Positions 14,650 to 20,831 of a stretch of DNA of 24,108 nucleotides are shown piece after piece. Numbering within the stretch: the first letter of the stretch is position 1; the number at the start of each line of letters is the position of its first letter. Origin of the DNA: a virus; IMG/VR virus record IMGVR_UViG_3300027779_000155, positions 1 through 24,108 of that record; one strand, given 5' to 3'. A program made the position numbers and the translations under genes. The notes beneath the pieces were generated by a model. The model worked only from the letters and a program-made list of their open reading frames with translations, ran no database searches and had not been told where the DNA came from.

Positions 14650-15987
14650 ATGGATTACACAATAAAAAAAATAAATGAAAAGAATAAAGATTACTGGAGA
14701 ATTGATTTTAGATACTATGCTTATTCAGATAATTTAGTTAATCAAAGCTTAATAGGTAGATCTAAAAGAGTAAAAATTTTAGCCAGTAAAAAAAATAAAT
14801 CTCAGGTAGAGGATCACGCTAAGAAAATAATTAGTCAATCTAATCCAGATTATGATAATGGAATTTTTCTAATTAAAGAATTTTTCGGAGTAGGAAAATT
14901 AGTTAATGATCCCCAGAGTAATCAAGGACAAAAAAAACTTATTCCAAATGATAAAGATTCATCTTTAGGCTACTGGTATGCCAACACAAGATTTAATGAT
15001 TATAGAACTTTTAATAAACCTTCGTTAAAAACCTTGGAGTTTGAATTTTGCGCAATGAAAAAATTTGTAGAGATTGCCGGAGATCAAGAATTTGATAAAT
15101 TAGATGTCGATACTTTTGCTAGAGAACTTTATAGGAATATTCAAAAGGGCGGTTTTGTGTGGGATGAAATTTCTAATAAGGCTAGAAAGTATACAACATT
15201 TAAAAAATATTTAAGTACGATTAAAATGGGTTGTAGGAAACTTTCAAAAAAATATAAAAAAAGAGATATATGGGAACATTTCGAACCTATCCCAGAACCC
15301 AGCAAAGAAGAATCAAAAAACTCTAAAGCATTAAGGGTGACTGATGATCATATTAAATATGTTTATGAGGCGATGCTAAAACAGTATTATACCGGCAATC
15401 AAAACAGAGGAAAAGAAATAGCTGCATACAGGACCAACAAAATAGATCTTCAATGGAGGTTTTATTCTGAAACTGGATGCAGACGTAATGAGCTAACTGG
15501 GCTTACGTGGGATAAGATTATTCTAGATCATAATGGCTTGCCAGAAATAAAAATTACGCAGCAATTTCATTCAGTAGAGAATAAATTAACAGATCTTAAA
15601 AACAGAAAAAAATGCGATAAAATTATTTCTGAAAAGCTTTATAAGGATCTAATGGATTATAAAAAATCTATGCCTCTTATTGAACAAAAAAACGATATTG
15701 TTTTTCCTAATACTTTTGGCGAATTTGATAAAAGAAATTCTCTTTATAGAACTCTTAATAATACAAATAAAAATCTATTTGGAGATCTAAGCGTAGGTGG
15801 TGATAAGTGGATAAGAGTGCATGACATTAGACATTATTTTGCTACGAAACTTATAAGAAAGGGAATTAGTTTAGCTGATGTATCTCAGTTGCTAGGGCAT
15901 AGCAATGAGACAGTGACAGCCTCTATCTATGTTCAAGACTATAAACTAACTGATGAAAGCAAAGGTAATGTAAGGGCTGCCCTTTAA
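14650..15987 (+). CDS. int: Tyrosine recombinase integrase
   Basis: 445 residues from ATG 14650, preceded by GGGAG at 14638-14642. An in-frame TTG at 14596 is rejected as a start because it is the -35 box of the promoter. Residues ~1-75 hold a beta-rich arm-binding domain, ~110-220 a helical core-binding domain, and the rest the catalytic domain. Catalytic residues are visible: Arg278 in GCRRNEL, His391 and Arg394 in HDIRH, His417 in LGHSNE, and nucleophile Tyr427 in SIYVQDY. The enzyme inserts the phage at a host tRNA-Pro gene using the attP just upstream. Confidence 0.93.
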   Translation: MDYTIKKINEKNKDYWRIDFRYYAYSDNLVNQSLIGRSKRVKILASKKNKSQVEDHAKKIISQSNPDYDNGIFLIKEFFGVGKLVNDPQSNQGQKKLIPNDKDSSLGYWYANTRFNDYRTFNKPSLKTLEFEFCAMKKFVEIAGDQEFDKLDVDTFARELYRNIQKGGFVWDEISNKARKYTTFKKYLSTIKMGCRKLSKKYKKRDIWEHFEPIPEPSKEESKNSKALRVTDDHIKYVYEAMLKQYYTGNQNRGKEIAAYRTNKIDLQWRFYSETGCRRNELTGLTWDKIILDHNGLPEIKITQQFHSVENKLTDLKNRKKCDKIISEKLYKDLMDYKKSMPLIEQKNDIVFPNTFGEFDKRNSLYRTLNNTNKNLFGDLSVGGDKWIRVHDIRHYFATKLIRKGISLADVSQLLGHSNETVTASIYVQDYKLTDESKGNVRAAL

Positions 15988-16079
15988 ATGCTAGAGCAAC
16001 GGATTAGGGATCAGTAAGCCTAGACTGTATTACAACTGTACGTTTATAATTATGTATTACGTTAAGCATATACGATAGA

Positions 16080-16100
16080 CTCCTTATATATTTATAGGAG
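16080..16100 (+). promoter_or_regulatory. Hairpin that hides the ribosome-binding site of the next gene
   Basis: CTCCT (16080-16084) pairs with AGGAG (16096-16100), the ribosome-binding site of the AlpA-like gene. ATA (16086-16088) pairs with TAT (16093-16095), leaving a 4-base loop and one bulged T. Closing this stem would lower initiation. Two copies of TGTATTAC lie upstream at 16026-16033 and 16053-16060; their role is unknown. Confidence 0.5.
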
Positions 16101-16106
16101 GCTATT

Positions 16107-16292
16107 ATGACATTTGATAAAAATCGTTTACTATCAAGGACTGAAGTTGCACTTTTAATGGGTAAATCAGCGGCTACTATCCAAAGATGGGAAAGCGAGG
16201 GTATATTTCCAAAAAGTGTACGAGCAAATAAAAAATGTAAAGCTATGTATCGTCAAGATGATCTAAATGATTGGATGAATGCTAAAAGATAA
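16107..16292 (+). CDS. AlpA/MerR-type HTH protein, excisionase candidate
   Basis: 61 residues with AGGAGG five bases before the ATG. RTEVALLMGKSAATIQRWES is a helix-turn-helix, followed by a wing with EGIFPKSVRANKKCKAMYRQ and a last helix DDLNDWMNAKR. This is the AlpA-like layout shared by many phage excisionases, which bend attP/attL DNA and steer integrase towards excision. It lies just after the integrase on the same strand. It could instead be a transcription factor, since AlpA itself activates transcription. Confidence 0.72.
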   Translation: MTFDKNRLLSRTEVALLMGKSAATIQRWESEGIFPKSVRANKKCKAMYRQDDLNDWMNAKR

Positions 16293-16310
16293 TTAAGGAA
16301 TTGACCTTAA
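16293..16310. other. Short inverted repeat between convergent genes
   Basis: TTAAGG (16293-16298) and CCTTAA (16305-16310) form a perfect 6-bp stem with loop AATTGA, placed between the ends of the convergent genes at 16292 and 16307. The stem is AT-rich and no T-run follows on either strand, so termination here is only possible, not shown. Confidence 0.3.
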
Positions 16311-16744
16311 AGCAAATTAAAGGATTTTATGGGGAAATGAACGATAGGCCCTATATCGCGCTTATCGTTCCTATAGTCTTTATACTGCATTCCTAGCTCT
16401 GTTTTTACGGTCATCATGTCCACATATCCAATAGATCCACAGCCCAGCCATTTAACTAGAAATAATACCGGTATAGTGAATAATTTACCTTTATCTTTAG
16501 CAAAGCTATACTTTTTTAACGAACAAATAACAGTGGGATAAGTATTAAGAGAATTAGATCTAACTCTAACTTCTACAAAAGCCACATACTTATTATCTCT
16601 TTTACAAATATAATCTAAAGGATATTGAGGGCCGCAATCTTCAGCAACAAAATCCCATTTATCCATTAGCATCTCTATTGCATTTTGCTGGTTAGATCTA
16701 TCGTTTCCATCTTCATATAGCCTATAAGGAGGATTAATGCTCAT
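16307..16744 (-). CDS. PD-(D/E)XK-like nuclease fold protein
   Basis: 145 residues from ATG 16744, with GAGG six bases upstream; the longer TTG start at 16756 would overlap that site. The chain has an N-terminal helix with Glu24, then YPLDYI (Asp44), then a strand KYVAFVEVRVRS with Glu58 and Arg60. This matches the D...E-x-[KR] core of PD-(D/E)XK nucleases, with Arg in place of the common Lys. Such proteins act as resolvases, exonucleases or restriction-type enzymes. It is the last gene of the leftward recombination operon, so a role in phage recombination is plausible. Confidence 0.5.
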   Translation of the reverse strand: MSINPPYRLYEDGNDRSNQQNAIEMLMDKWDFVAEDCGPQYPLDYICKRDNKYVAFVEVRVRSNSLNTYPTVICSLKKYSFAKDKGKLFTIPVLFLVKWLGCGSIGYVDMMTVKTELGMQYKDYRNDKRDIGPIVHFPIKSFNLL

Positions 16745-16859
16745 TACATACCTCAATTTCTTTGTTTAGGTCCTGCCAGTTTTTATTAACTAACCCCATA
16801 GAAAAGACTAAAAAAAGAACGCATAAAATAATAAATAATATTTCAAAATTAACTTTCAT
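16734..16859 (-). CDS. Small single-pass membrane protein
   Basis: 41 residues from ATG 16859. Residues 4-24 are strongly hydrophobic (NFEILFIILCVLFLVFSMGL), followed by a charged tail (VNKNWQDLNKEIEVCNEH). The stop overlaps the next start by 11 bases, as expected for coupled phage genes. A purine-rich GGAGAG lies about a dozen bases upstream, rather far for initiation. Spanin-like or superinfection-type roles are possible but not supported. Confidence 0.5.
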   Translation of the reverse strand: MKVNFEILFIILCVLFLVFSMGLVNKNWQDLNKEIEVCNEH

Positions 16860-16968
16860 TTAGGGCGTACTCTCCTACAATTTGATTTTTAGCTTTAATC
16901 AAAATTAAATCATCCGCAGCATTCCCATGAATATTAAAAAAACATACTGCTAGTAAAAATCCGTTCAA
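16849..16968 (-). CDS. Possible small exported protein, TTG start
   Basis: 39 residues if the TTG at 16968 is used. The chain is a hydrophobic stretch (NGFLLAVCFFNIHGNAADD) followed by LILIKAKNQIVGEYALNES. It looks like a signal peptide with a short tail and overlaps the next start by 11 bases. No ATG is available in the frame and the ribosome-binding site is poor. It could be chance. Confidence 0.25.
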   Translation of the reverse strand: MNGFLLAVCFFNIHGNAADDLILIKAKNQIVGEYALNES

Positions 16969-16986
16969 TACAATCTCACAAATGTA

Positions 16987-17001
16987 AGGCTTAAAAAGCC
17001 T
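16987..17001 (-). other. Hairpin downstream of the HTH gene
   Basis: AGGCTT and AAGCCT pair perfectly around a 3-base loop, nine bases past the stop of the gene at 17010. The T-tract needed for an intrinsic terminator is missing, so it may only slow or process the leftward transcript. Confidence 0.3.
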
Positions 17002-17009
17002 CTTAAAGT

Positions 17010-17279
17010 TTATTTCTCATAGGTTATTTCTCCAGATTTAAGATGGTTAAACCTCCAGACTTCCTCATTATTAAAATACCAGACTTGCCTTTTTTTTCCT
17101 CCCAGTCTTTGTACTGGTTGTGGGAAAGTATAGGTATTCACTCTGCGGTACAGGCGTTGCATAGTAGCGCTTTTACTTTTCTTATAGTCTCTGGCCCATG
17201 TAACGCGACAAACATCGTCACTACTCATTTGGGCGTTTTCACTTTCATATGAATAAAAATTATTTATAGAATGGGACAT
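17010..17279 (-). CDS. Small winged-HTH-like DNA-binding protein
   Basis: 89 residues from ATG 17279; the frame is open further upstream but that part lies inside the preceding gene. After a polar N-terminus comes DDVCRVTWARDYKKSKSATM, then QRLYRRVNTYTFPQPVQRLG and GKKRQVWYFNNEEVWRF. The FPxPV, a basic turn, then a W-rich strand and helix is the wing pattern of AlpA/excisionase-like proteins. It overlaps the gene before by 20 bases. A regulator or accessory recombination protein is likely. It is a second candidate for excisionase. Confidence 0.5.
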   Translation of the reverse strand: MSHSINNFYSYESENAQMSSDDVCRVTWARDYKKSKSATMQRLYRRVNTYTFPQPVQRLGGKKRQVWYFNNEEVWRFNHLKSGEITYEK

Positions 17280-17793
17280 CTTCTGAGTATCCTTCTGGGT
17301 TATATTTTTGCTCTTGATTATCTTTGTTTTTATAAGCTGCAGCCCTAGAATTAACGTCCCCTTGATCAGAATTAAGCCTGTCATTTTGATTTCTATTGGC
17401 CAGATAATCTATATCAGCTGGGCTGTGGGTTAAAAATTGGAGGTGGGCGTTGCTTTTAAACTGATCAGCAATGTCATTTAGCCAAAGTTTACCAGTTACT
17501 AATATTGAAGCTTTTCCTGATCCCTCAGATTTTTCTACAAGTCTATAGCCCATAATATCAGCTAATAATTTTAAAAATCTAAATGGAATTTCACATAAAC
17601 AAGATTGATACTCTATACCAATATTTCTGCCTTGCTCACTAAAATTTCTTTTAATATAAATAGATAGTAACTCTAAGGGGTTGAGGTAATATTCTTTTGG
17701 TTTTTTTTCTCTTTGTTCCATTTGTTTAGCCTTGTTTTGTAAATAAATTTTATTATTAATTCCTACTAGGGTATCGCCAAATTTAAACGCCAT
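17260..17793 (-). CDS. Unknown recombination-operon protein with SSB-like tail
   Basis: 177 residues, starting on the stop of the ERF gene (TAATG). The N-terminus is Lys-rich (NKAKQMEQREKKPKEYYLNP), the middle holds EIPFRFLKLLADIMGYRLV and a beta strand SGKASILVTGKLWL, and the last third is polar, low-complexity and Asn/Gln-rich. It ends SEDVPFYK, close to the acidic DDIPF tip by which SSB proteins recruit partners. A disordered tail with such a tip next to an annealing protein suggests an SSB-like or loader protein. The fold is not recognised. Confidence 0.4.
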   Translation of the reverse strand: MAFKFGDTLVGINNKIYLQNKAKQMEQREKKPKEYYLNPLELLSIYIKRNFSEQGRNIGIEYQSCLCEIPFRFLKLLADIMGYRLVEKSEGSGKASILVTGKLWLNDIADQFKSNAHLQFLTHSPADIDYLANRNQNDRLNSDQGDVNSRAAAYKNKDNQEQKYNPEGYSEDVPFYK

Positions 17794-18329
17794 TATCCTT
17801 TTTTGTATTGATTATATGCAGGTTGTTTAACTCTCTCTGGGCCGTTGTCTATATCGTTGTCATCTGCTGCTAAATCCAGCATCATATATTTTAAATATCG
17901 CCGGTTATAACTAATAGCCTTACCCATTGCCTGATTATCATTTTTAGAGCTTTCATGGAGTAGGGGGAGACTTGCAGATAGATATTGATTTTCCTTCATA
18001 ATCTTATAAGTAATATAAAGTTTACCATCTGGATCTTTTTCGGTTTGAAAAATAGAGCAAATACCTTGCTTTACTAAAGCCTCTTTTGTAGCGTTTTCAA
18101 TAGAAACTAAAGAGGCCCATGCAAATGTAAAAGTATGATTGGCTGAGCTGTCCTTTTTTACTTCTTTAAATTCCCCTTGGGCAGCACTTAAAGCCTTAGT
18201 AATAACATCTATATCATTGCTAGTTTTTACTATTGTCATAGCTGGACTTAACTTTAAGCCTTCTACCTCTATAGGGTTTTCATAATATTCTTTAATTTCT
18301 TTTTCTAAATCTCGATTAACTTCACTCAT
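17793..18329 (-). CDS. erf: ERF-family single-strand annealing protein
   Basis: 178 residues. SPAMTIVKTSNDIDVITKAL starts an ERF-like core (PF04404), with NHTFTFAWASLVSIENATKE, a central beta strand KLYITYKIMKEN and the motif NDNQAMGKAISYNRRYLKYM. The A-x-[TS]YxRRYxL-type segment is a family hallmark. The protein binds and pairs single-stranded DNA for recombination or circularisation. AAGGTGA precedes the ATG by a suitable distance, and the start overlaps the gene before as ATGA. It lies in the leftward operon, as do the lambda recombination genes. Confidence 0.85.
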   Translation of the reverse strand: MSEVNRDLEKEIKEYYENPIEVEGLKLSPAMTIVKTSNDIDVITKALSAAQGEFKEVKKDSSANHTFTFAWASLVSIENATKEALVKQGICSIFQTEKDPDGKLYITYKIMKENQYLSASLPLLHESSKNDNQAMGKAISYNRRYLKYMMLDLAADDNDIDNGPERVKQPAYNQYKKG

Positions 18330-19000
18330 TTAATTTCACCTTGAGCAAAATGTTTTATTAAAGTATCTAAATGGGTAACATTGAACGGAGTTATATCTAT
18401 TGAATCTTCATAAAACCATTTAAAAAAACCCCGCCACTGATCTAAAGTTTTTTTAATTCCGCCTCTTGTCCTTTTATTTTTTTTAGAGCTGCCGGAAAAT
18501 TCAGCGTTTAATAAATCATTGGCATATTCTATTAATTTTTCTGGCGTAACTCTATTTACAGGGACATATTTTTTATCACCTTTGTATGCGCACTTAATAA
18601 GCGTATCCATGTTTGGCCTTATGTCGTCAAAACTTTGAAGATCCTTTTTTTTATAAAGAAAACAATTAACTGGCAATTTTAGTATTAATTCTGGGTTAGT
18701 AATAAAAGCTCCATTAGATCTGTTAGAAATAAAATAACTTTGGTTAGATAAACTACTGTCTCCATAAATTAAGCATTTTAGATCAGTCTTTCTTTGATTA
18801 GAGCTTAAACGGCTTTGTTTTTTAATTTCTTTTTTAAGTATTAGAGCCTCATCTCTCCAATAAACTTTTGTCCTGCCTAATTCGGGTATAGTAAAACTTT
18901 TAGTTATTTTATGTTCCTTTTCCATTTTAAAAATCTCTTGCTCAGTTAAATCTAATAAGCTGGCAAAATTAGTACGCGTTATTATTTTTTCAATATTCAT
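18326..19000 (-). CDS. Unknown protein with HTH-like N-terminus
   Basis: 224 residues. Residues ~8-60 read TNFASLLDLTEQEIFKMEKE, then a loop and RTKVYWRDEALILKKEIKKQ, which resembles a MerR/AlpA-like helix-turn-helix with wing. The middle has LKLPVNCFLYKKKDLQSFDD and a basic region SSKKNKRTRGG; the C-terminus has aromatic helices (DQWRGFFKWFYEDSI). It is coupled to the ERF gene and follows a 38-residue gene. A role in leftward early functions is expected from context. The family is not recognised. Confidence 0.45.
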   Translation of the reverse strand: MNIEKIITRTNFASLLDLTEQEIFKMEKEHKITKSFTIPELGRTKVYWRDEALILKKEIKKQSRLSSNQRKTDLKCLIYGDSSLSNQSYFISNRSNGAFITNPELILKLPVNCFLYKKKDLQSFDDIRPNMDTLIKCAYKGDKKYVPVNRVTPEKLIEYANDLLNAEFSGSSKKNKRTRGGIKKTLDQWRGFFKWFYEDSIDITPFNVTHLDTLIKHFAQGEIK

Positions 19001-19113
19001 TTTAATTCCTTTAATAGTTGCCTTATTTTTTCGTGGCGAGTTTTTTCACTTAATAATTTTGTACGAACTATTAAGCGCTTTTCTTTTTCTTCTAATAAAT
19101 TGATAACTCCCAT
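18997..19113 (-). CDS. Small charged helical protein heading the leftward operon
   Basis: 38 residues from ATG 19113, ending as ATGA on the next start. The chain MGVINLLEEKEKRLIVRTKL then LSEKTRHEKIRQLLKELK is almost wholly helical and basic. No good ribosome-binding site is visible, so it might be leaderless or chance. In lambda the first gene of this operon is the small basic antiterminator N, but nothing in this sequence proves such a role. Confidence 0.4.
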   Translation of the reverse strand: MGVINLLEEKEKRLIVRTKLLSEKTRHEKIRQLLKELK

Positions 19114-19124
19114 AGGAGTACTAA

Positions 19125-19148
19125 AAAGGATATGTTGTGAAACGTCAA
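19125..19148 (-). promoter_or_regulatory. Candidate leftward early promoter (PL-like)
   Basis: On the minus strand TTGACG (bases 19148 down to 19143) is a good -35 box. The -10 region near 19120-19125 (TTTAGT) is weak. The -35 box is shared with an operator-like palindrome, and the leftward operon begins at 19113. The site would be the counterpart of lambda PL. Confidence 0.4.
19133..19147 (-). promoter_or_regulatory. Operator-like site at the leftward promoter
   Basis: On the minus strand this reads TGACGTTTCACAACA and matches the early-promoter site TGACGTTTGACATCA in 13 of 15 positions. It covers the putative -35 box. Confidence 0.6.
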
Positions 19149-19151
19149 ATA

Positions 19152-19166
19152 TGATTTAATACATCA
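19152..19166 (+). promoter_or_regulatory. Second operator-like site, weaker
   Basis: TGATTTAATACATCA keeps both half-sites, TGA-x-x-T and ACATCA, around a 3-base centre and matches the consensus in 10 of 15. It lies five bases from the first leftward site, so cooperative binding of two repressor dimers is possible. Confidence 0.45.
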
Positions 19167-19173
19167 CTTAGCT

Positions 19174-19199
19174 CGCGTGACGTTACGCGCGTGACGTTA
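19174..19199 (+). repeat. Tandem 12-bp repeat in the leftward control region
   Basis: CGCGTGACGTTA occurs at 19174-19185 and 19188-19199, a 14-base period. Each copy carries TGACGT, the left half-site of the operator. The first copy also reads almost the same on both strands (CGCGTGACGTTACGCG). GC-rich repeats stand out in this AT-rich DNA. They may bind the repressor, the Cro-like protein or a host factor. Confidence 0.55.
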
Positions 19200-19227
19200 A
19201 GAGTGGGATCATCATTAAAATGAAACT

Positions 19228-19911
19228 TTAATTATTATCGTCTGGAAAAATTTTACTAGCGAATTGCTCTCTAATATCTTTAGGACATAAAAGTAAAATT
19301 TCTTCAAATTTTTCTAATACCTCCCCTAATGGATTTGCAATAGCTGCTGTACCTATTTTATCATTTGTAAAATCATTTAATTGCTTTTTATTGTAGTATT
19401 CCATTTGAAAATTTTTAGGTTGATCAATTCCTCGCGGCAGAATATCAGTATTAACCATATAAACAAATTTAGGCGCTTTATAATCTTTTGTCATTTCTTG
19501 TTGATATTCATTTAATTCCTTATATGGAACTCTGATAAGCAATTTAATTTTATTTAATTTAGTCATCATTCCGGTCACAGCAGATAAGCTAAAATCAAAA
19601 TCATAACCATTTAAGGAATCTTTAACTCCAGAGGTACTTAAAAAGGGGCATTTGCTTCTAGCTATTCTCCAGAAAAATAACTCTACCATTGTCTCGACTA
19701 ATGTAAGATCTTCTAAATTTCTTTGAATGTTTAAAGACATAACAGAAATTTGCTGCATCTGGGCCACGTGAAATAATGTTAAAGCAGATTCTATTAATTC
19801 ATCAAAGGGCAGATCTGTCCAATTAACATCATAGTTAAATTTTTTATCTTTATTGTTTAAAAGCCTAGCATTGCTAATAGCTATGTTTTTTAATAAACTT
19901 TCCTTATTCAT
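19228..19911 (-). CDS. Unknown protein in the lambda rex position
   Basis: 227 residues from ATG 19911, overlapping the repressor stop by eight bases (ATGAATAA) with AGG upstream; a longer start at 19950 would lie deep in the repressor gene. The chain is helical (FDELIESALTLFHVAQMQQI, LVETMVELFFWRIARSKCPF) with a beta segment KIKLLIRVPYKELN and an acidic end FPDDNN. No signal peptide, membrane segment or catalytic motif is visible. Made together with the repressor, it would be expressed in lysogens, as rexA and rexB are in lambda. Superinfection exclusion or host modulation is inference. Confidence 0.5.
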   Translation of the reverse strand: MNKESLLKNIAISNARLLNNKDKKFNYDVNWTDLPFDELIESALTLFHVAQMQQISVMSLNIQRNLEDLTLVETMVELFFWRIARSKCPFLSTSGVKDSLNGYDFDFSLSAVTGMMTKLNKIKLLIRVPYKELNEYQQEMTKDYKAPKFVYMVNTDILPRGIDQPKNFQMEYYNKKQLNDFTNDKIGTAAIANPLGEVLEKFEEILLLCPKDIREQFASKIFPDDNN

Positions 19912-20590
19912 AGATAACCTGAGTTCCAACGAATAATTGTATATAATCAATTTTTTTTATATCAAAAATCTTTTGTGGTTTTGCTAAAACTTTTTCATGG
20001 TCTTTAAACATAAGAGACTGAAATTCCTTAATGCCGGTTACGCCTATTTCATCTTGAATATGATTTATTTTGAAGTCTATGCCGAAATAAGGATGAAGCC
20101 TTATATCCTTAAAAACAATTAATCCAGCTTTATTAGCAATTAATGAGCTATAGGGATCTAGCTTCTTAGATTTAATTAAATAATAGTGAGTCCTCTGAGG
20201 TAGGGGCAATTTTAGGCATAAGTAATCATCTGGGTAATGAGCTACAAATTTAACATCTTCACCCTTTCTTAATATAATAGTTTCGGCATCATCGTCCATA
20301 ATGCCAACGCAGGGAACGCATCTAGATTTTAAGATAGTATCATCTACTAAATCCTCTGGGTTTGCTTCTATATCTCTTTGTTCATATAGGCCCTGTATTA
20401 AAGTATTAATATGTTCATGGGTAATTCTTTGAACTGGTGATAGGTCAGATTTAAGATTACACCAGCGGCTGACTGTTTCTCTTCTTACGCTGCATATCTC
20501 GGCTATAAGTTGCTGGCTTATTTGATTATCAGTTATATATTGACCTAGCTTAGATTTACCAAACTTAGACATTGATAGTATCTCTCCCAT
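19904..20590 (-). CDS. XRE-type phage repressor (CI-like)
   Basis: 228 residues from ATG 20590, with GGGGAG five bases upstream. Residues ~23-46 (QISQQLIAEICSVRRETVSR) form a helix-turn-helix. The C-terminal two thirds contain VPCVGIMDDDAETIILRKGE and YDFLCLKL-like strands resembling the fold of S24-type repressors, but I find no GDSM serine motif. Auto-cleavage after DNA damage therefore seems unlikely. Divergent orientation to the early genes and the operators between them mark it as the lysogeny repressor. Confidence 0.75.
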   Translation of the reverse strand: MGEILSMSKFGKSKLGQYITDNQISQQLIAEICSVRRETVSRWCNLKSDLSPVQRITHEHINTLIQGLYEQRDIEANPEDLVDDTILKSRCVPCVGIMDDDAETIILRKGEDVKFVAHYPDDYLCLKLPLPQRTHYYLIKSKKLDPYSSLIANKAGLIVFKDIRLHPYFGIDFKINHIQDEIGVTGIKEFQSLMFKDHEKVLAKPQKIFDIKKIDYIQLFVGTQVIYE

Positions 20591-20604
20591 GATTTCTCCC
20601 CATT

Positions 20605-20633
20605 ATTATAATTTATTAAAAAAATATTCAAGA
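20605..20633 (-). promoter_or_regulatory. Candidate repressor promoter (PRM-like)
   Basis: On the minus strand TATAAT (20610 down to 20605) is a perfect -10 box. TCTTGA, 17 bases upstream (20633 down to 20628), is a poor -35. Transcription would begin near 20598, so the message would have a very short leader that starts at the ribosome-binding site. A weak -35 is common where the repressor activates its own gene. Confidence 0.45.
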
Positions 20634-20694
20634 TAAAGAGCTAATTTTTTTGTTTTTTTTATTAGTTCTTTGTTATGACGAATATTGATTCTGT

Positions 20695-20730
20695 ATTTAA
20701 TATTGTTACAAATCAAATTTAATATTAAAT
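20695..20730. repeat. AT-rich repeat and palindrome in the immunity region
   Basis: ATTTAATATT occurs at 20695-20704 and 20717-20726, 22 bases apart, two turns of the helix. The second copy is part of a perfect 14-bp palindrome, ATTTAATATTAAAT (20717-20730). The 240 bases from 20591 to 20831 hold no gene; they hold promoters, operator-like sites, this repeat and a DnaA box. TGACG at 20676 and TGATGT at 20749 look like single operator half-sites. Confidence 0.45.
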
Positions 20731-20773
20731 AATCTTAAAAATCAATAGTGATGTTACGGATTAAAAATTTTCT

Positions 20774-20782
20774 TGTGGATAA
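20774..20782 (-). other. DnaA box, perfect match
   Basis: TGTGGATAA is the exact complement of the DnaA consensus TTATCCACA. It lies next to a long AT-rich stretch and nine bases before the operator at the early promoter. It could mark an origin or let DnaA affect early transcription. Confidence 0.45.
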
Positions 20783-20790
20783 CTCAATTA

Positions 20791-20805
20791 TGACGTTTGA
20801 CATCA
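20791..20805 (+). promoter_or_regulatory. Operator-like palindrome at the rightward early promoter
   Basis: TGACGTTTGACATCA has half-sites TGACGT and (complement) TGATGT around TTG. It overlaps the -35 box of the early promoter and is the reference for the related sites at 14597, 19133 and 19152. Confidence 0.65.
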
Positions 20806-20826
20806 CTTAAAAAGTATTCTTAAATA
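20797..20826 (+). promoter_or_regulatory. Rightward early promoter (PR-like)
   Basis: TTGACA (20797-20802) is a perfect -35 box. TAAATA (20821-20826), 18 bases on, is the likely -10. Transcription would start near 20832-20833, at the first ATG itself, so the first gene may be read from a leaderless message. Confidence 0.6.
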
Positions 20827-20831
20827 TAAAA

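Noticed and set aside
16987-17001. Intrinsic terminator after the HTH gene
   Set aside because: The stem is short and no T-run follows in the direction of transcription; it is kept only as a hairpin.
17043-17252. Plus-strand frame within the leftward operon
   Set aside because: It is antisense to the HTH-like gene and isolated from other rightward genes.
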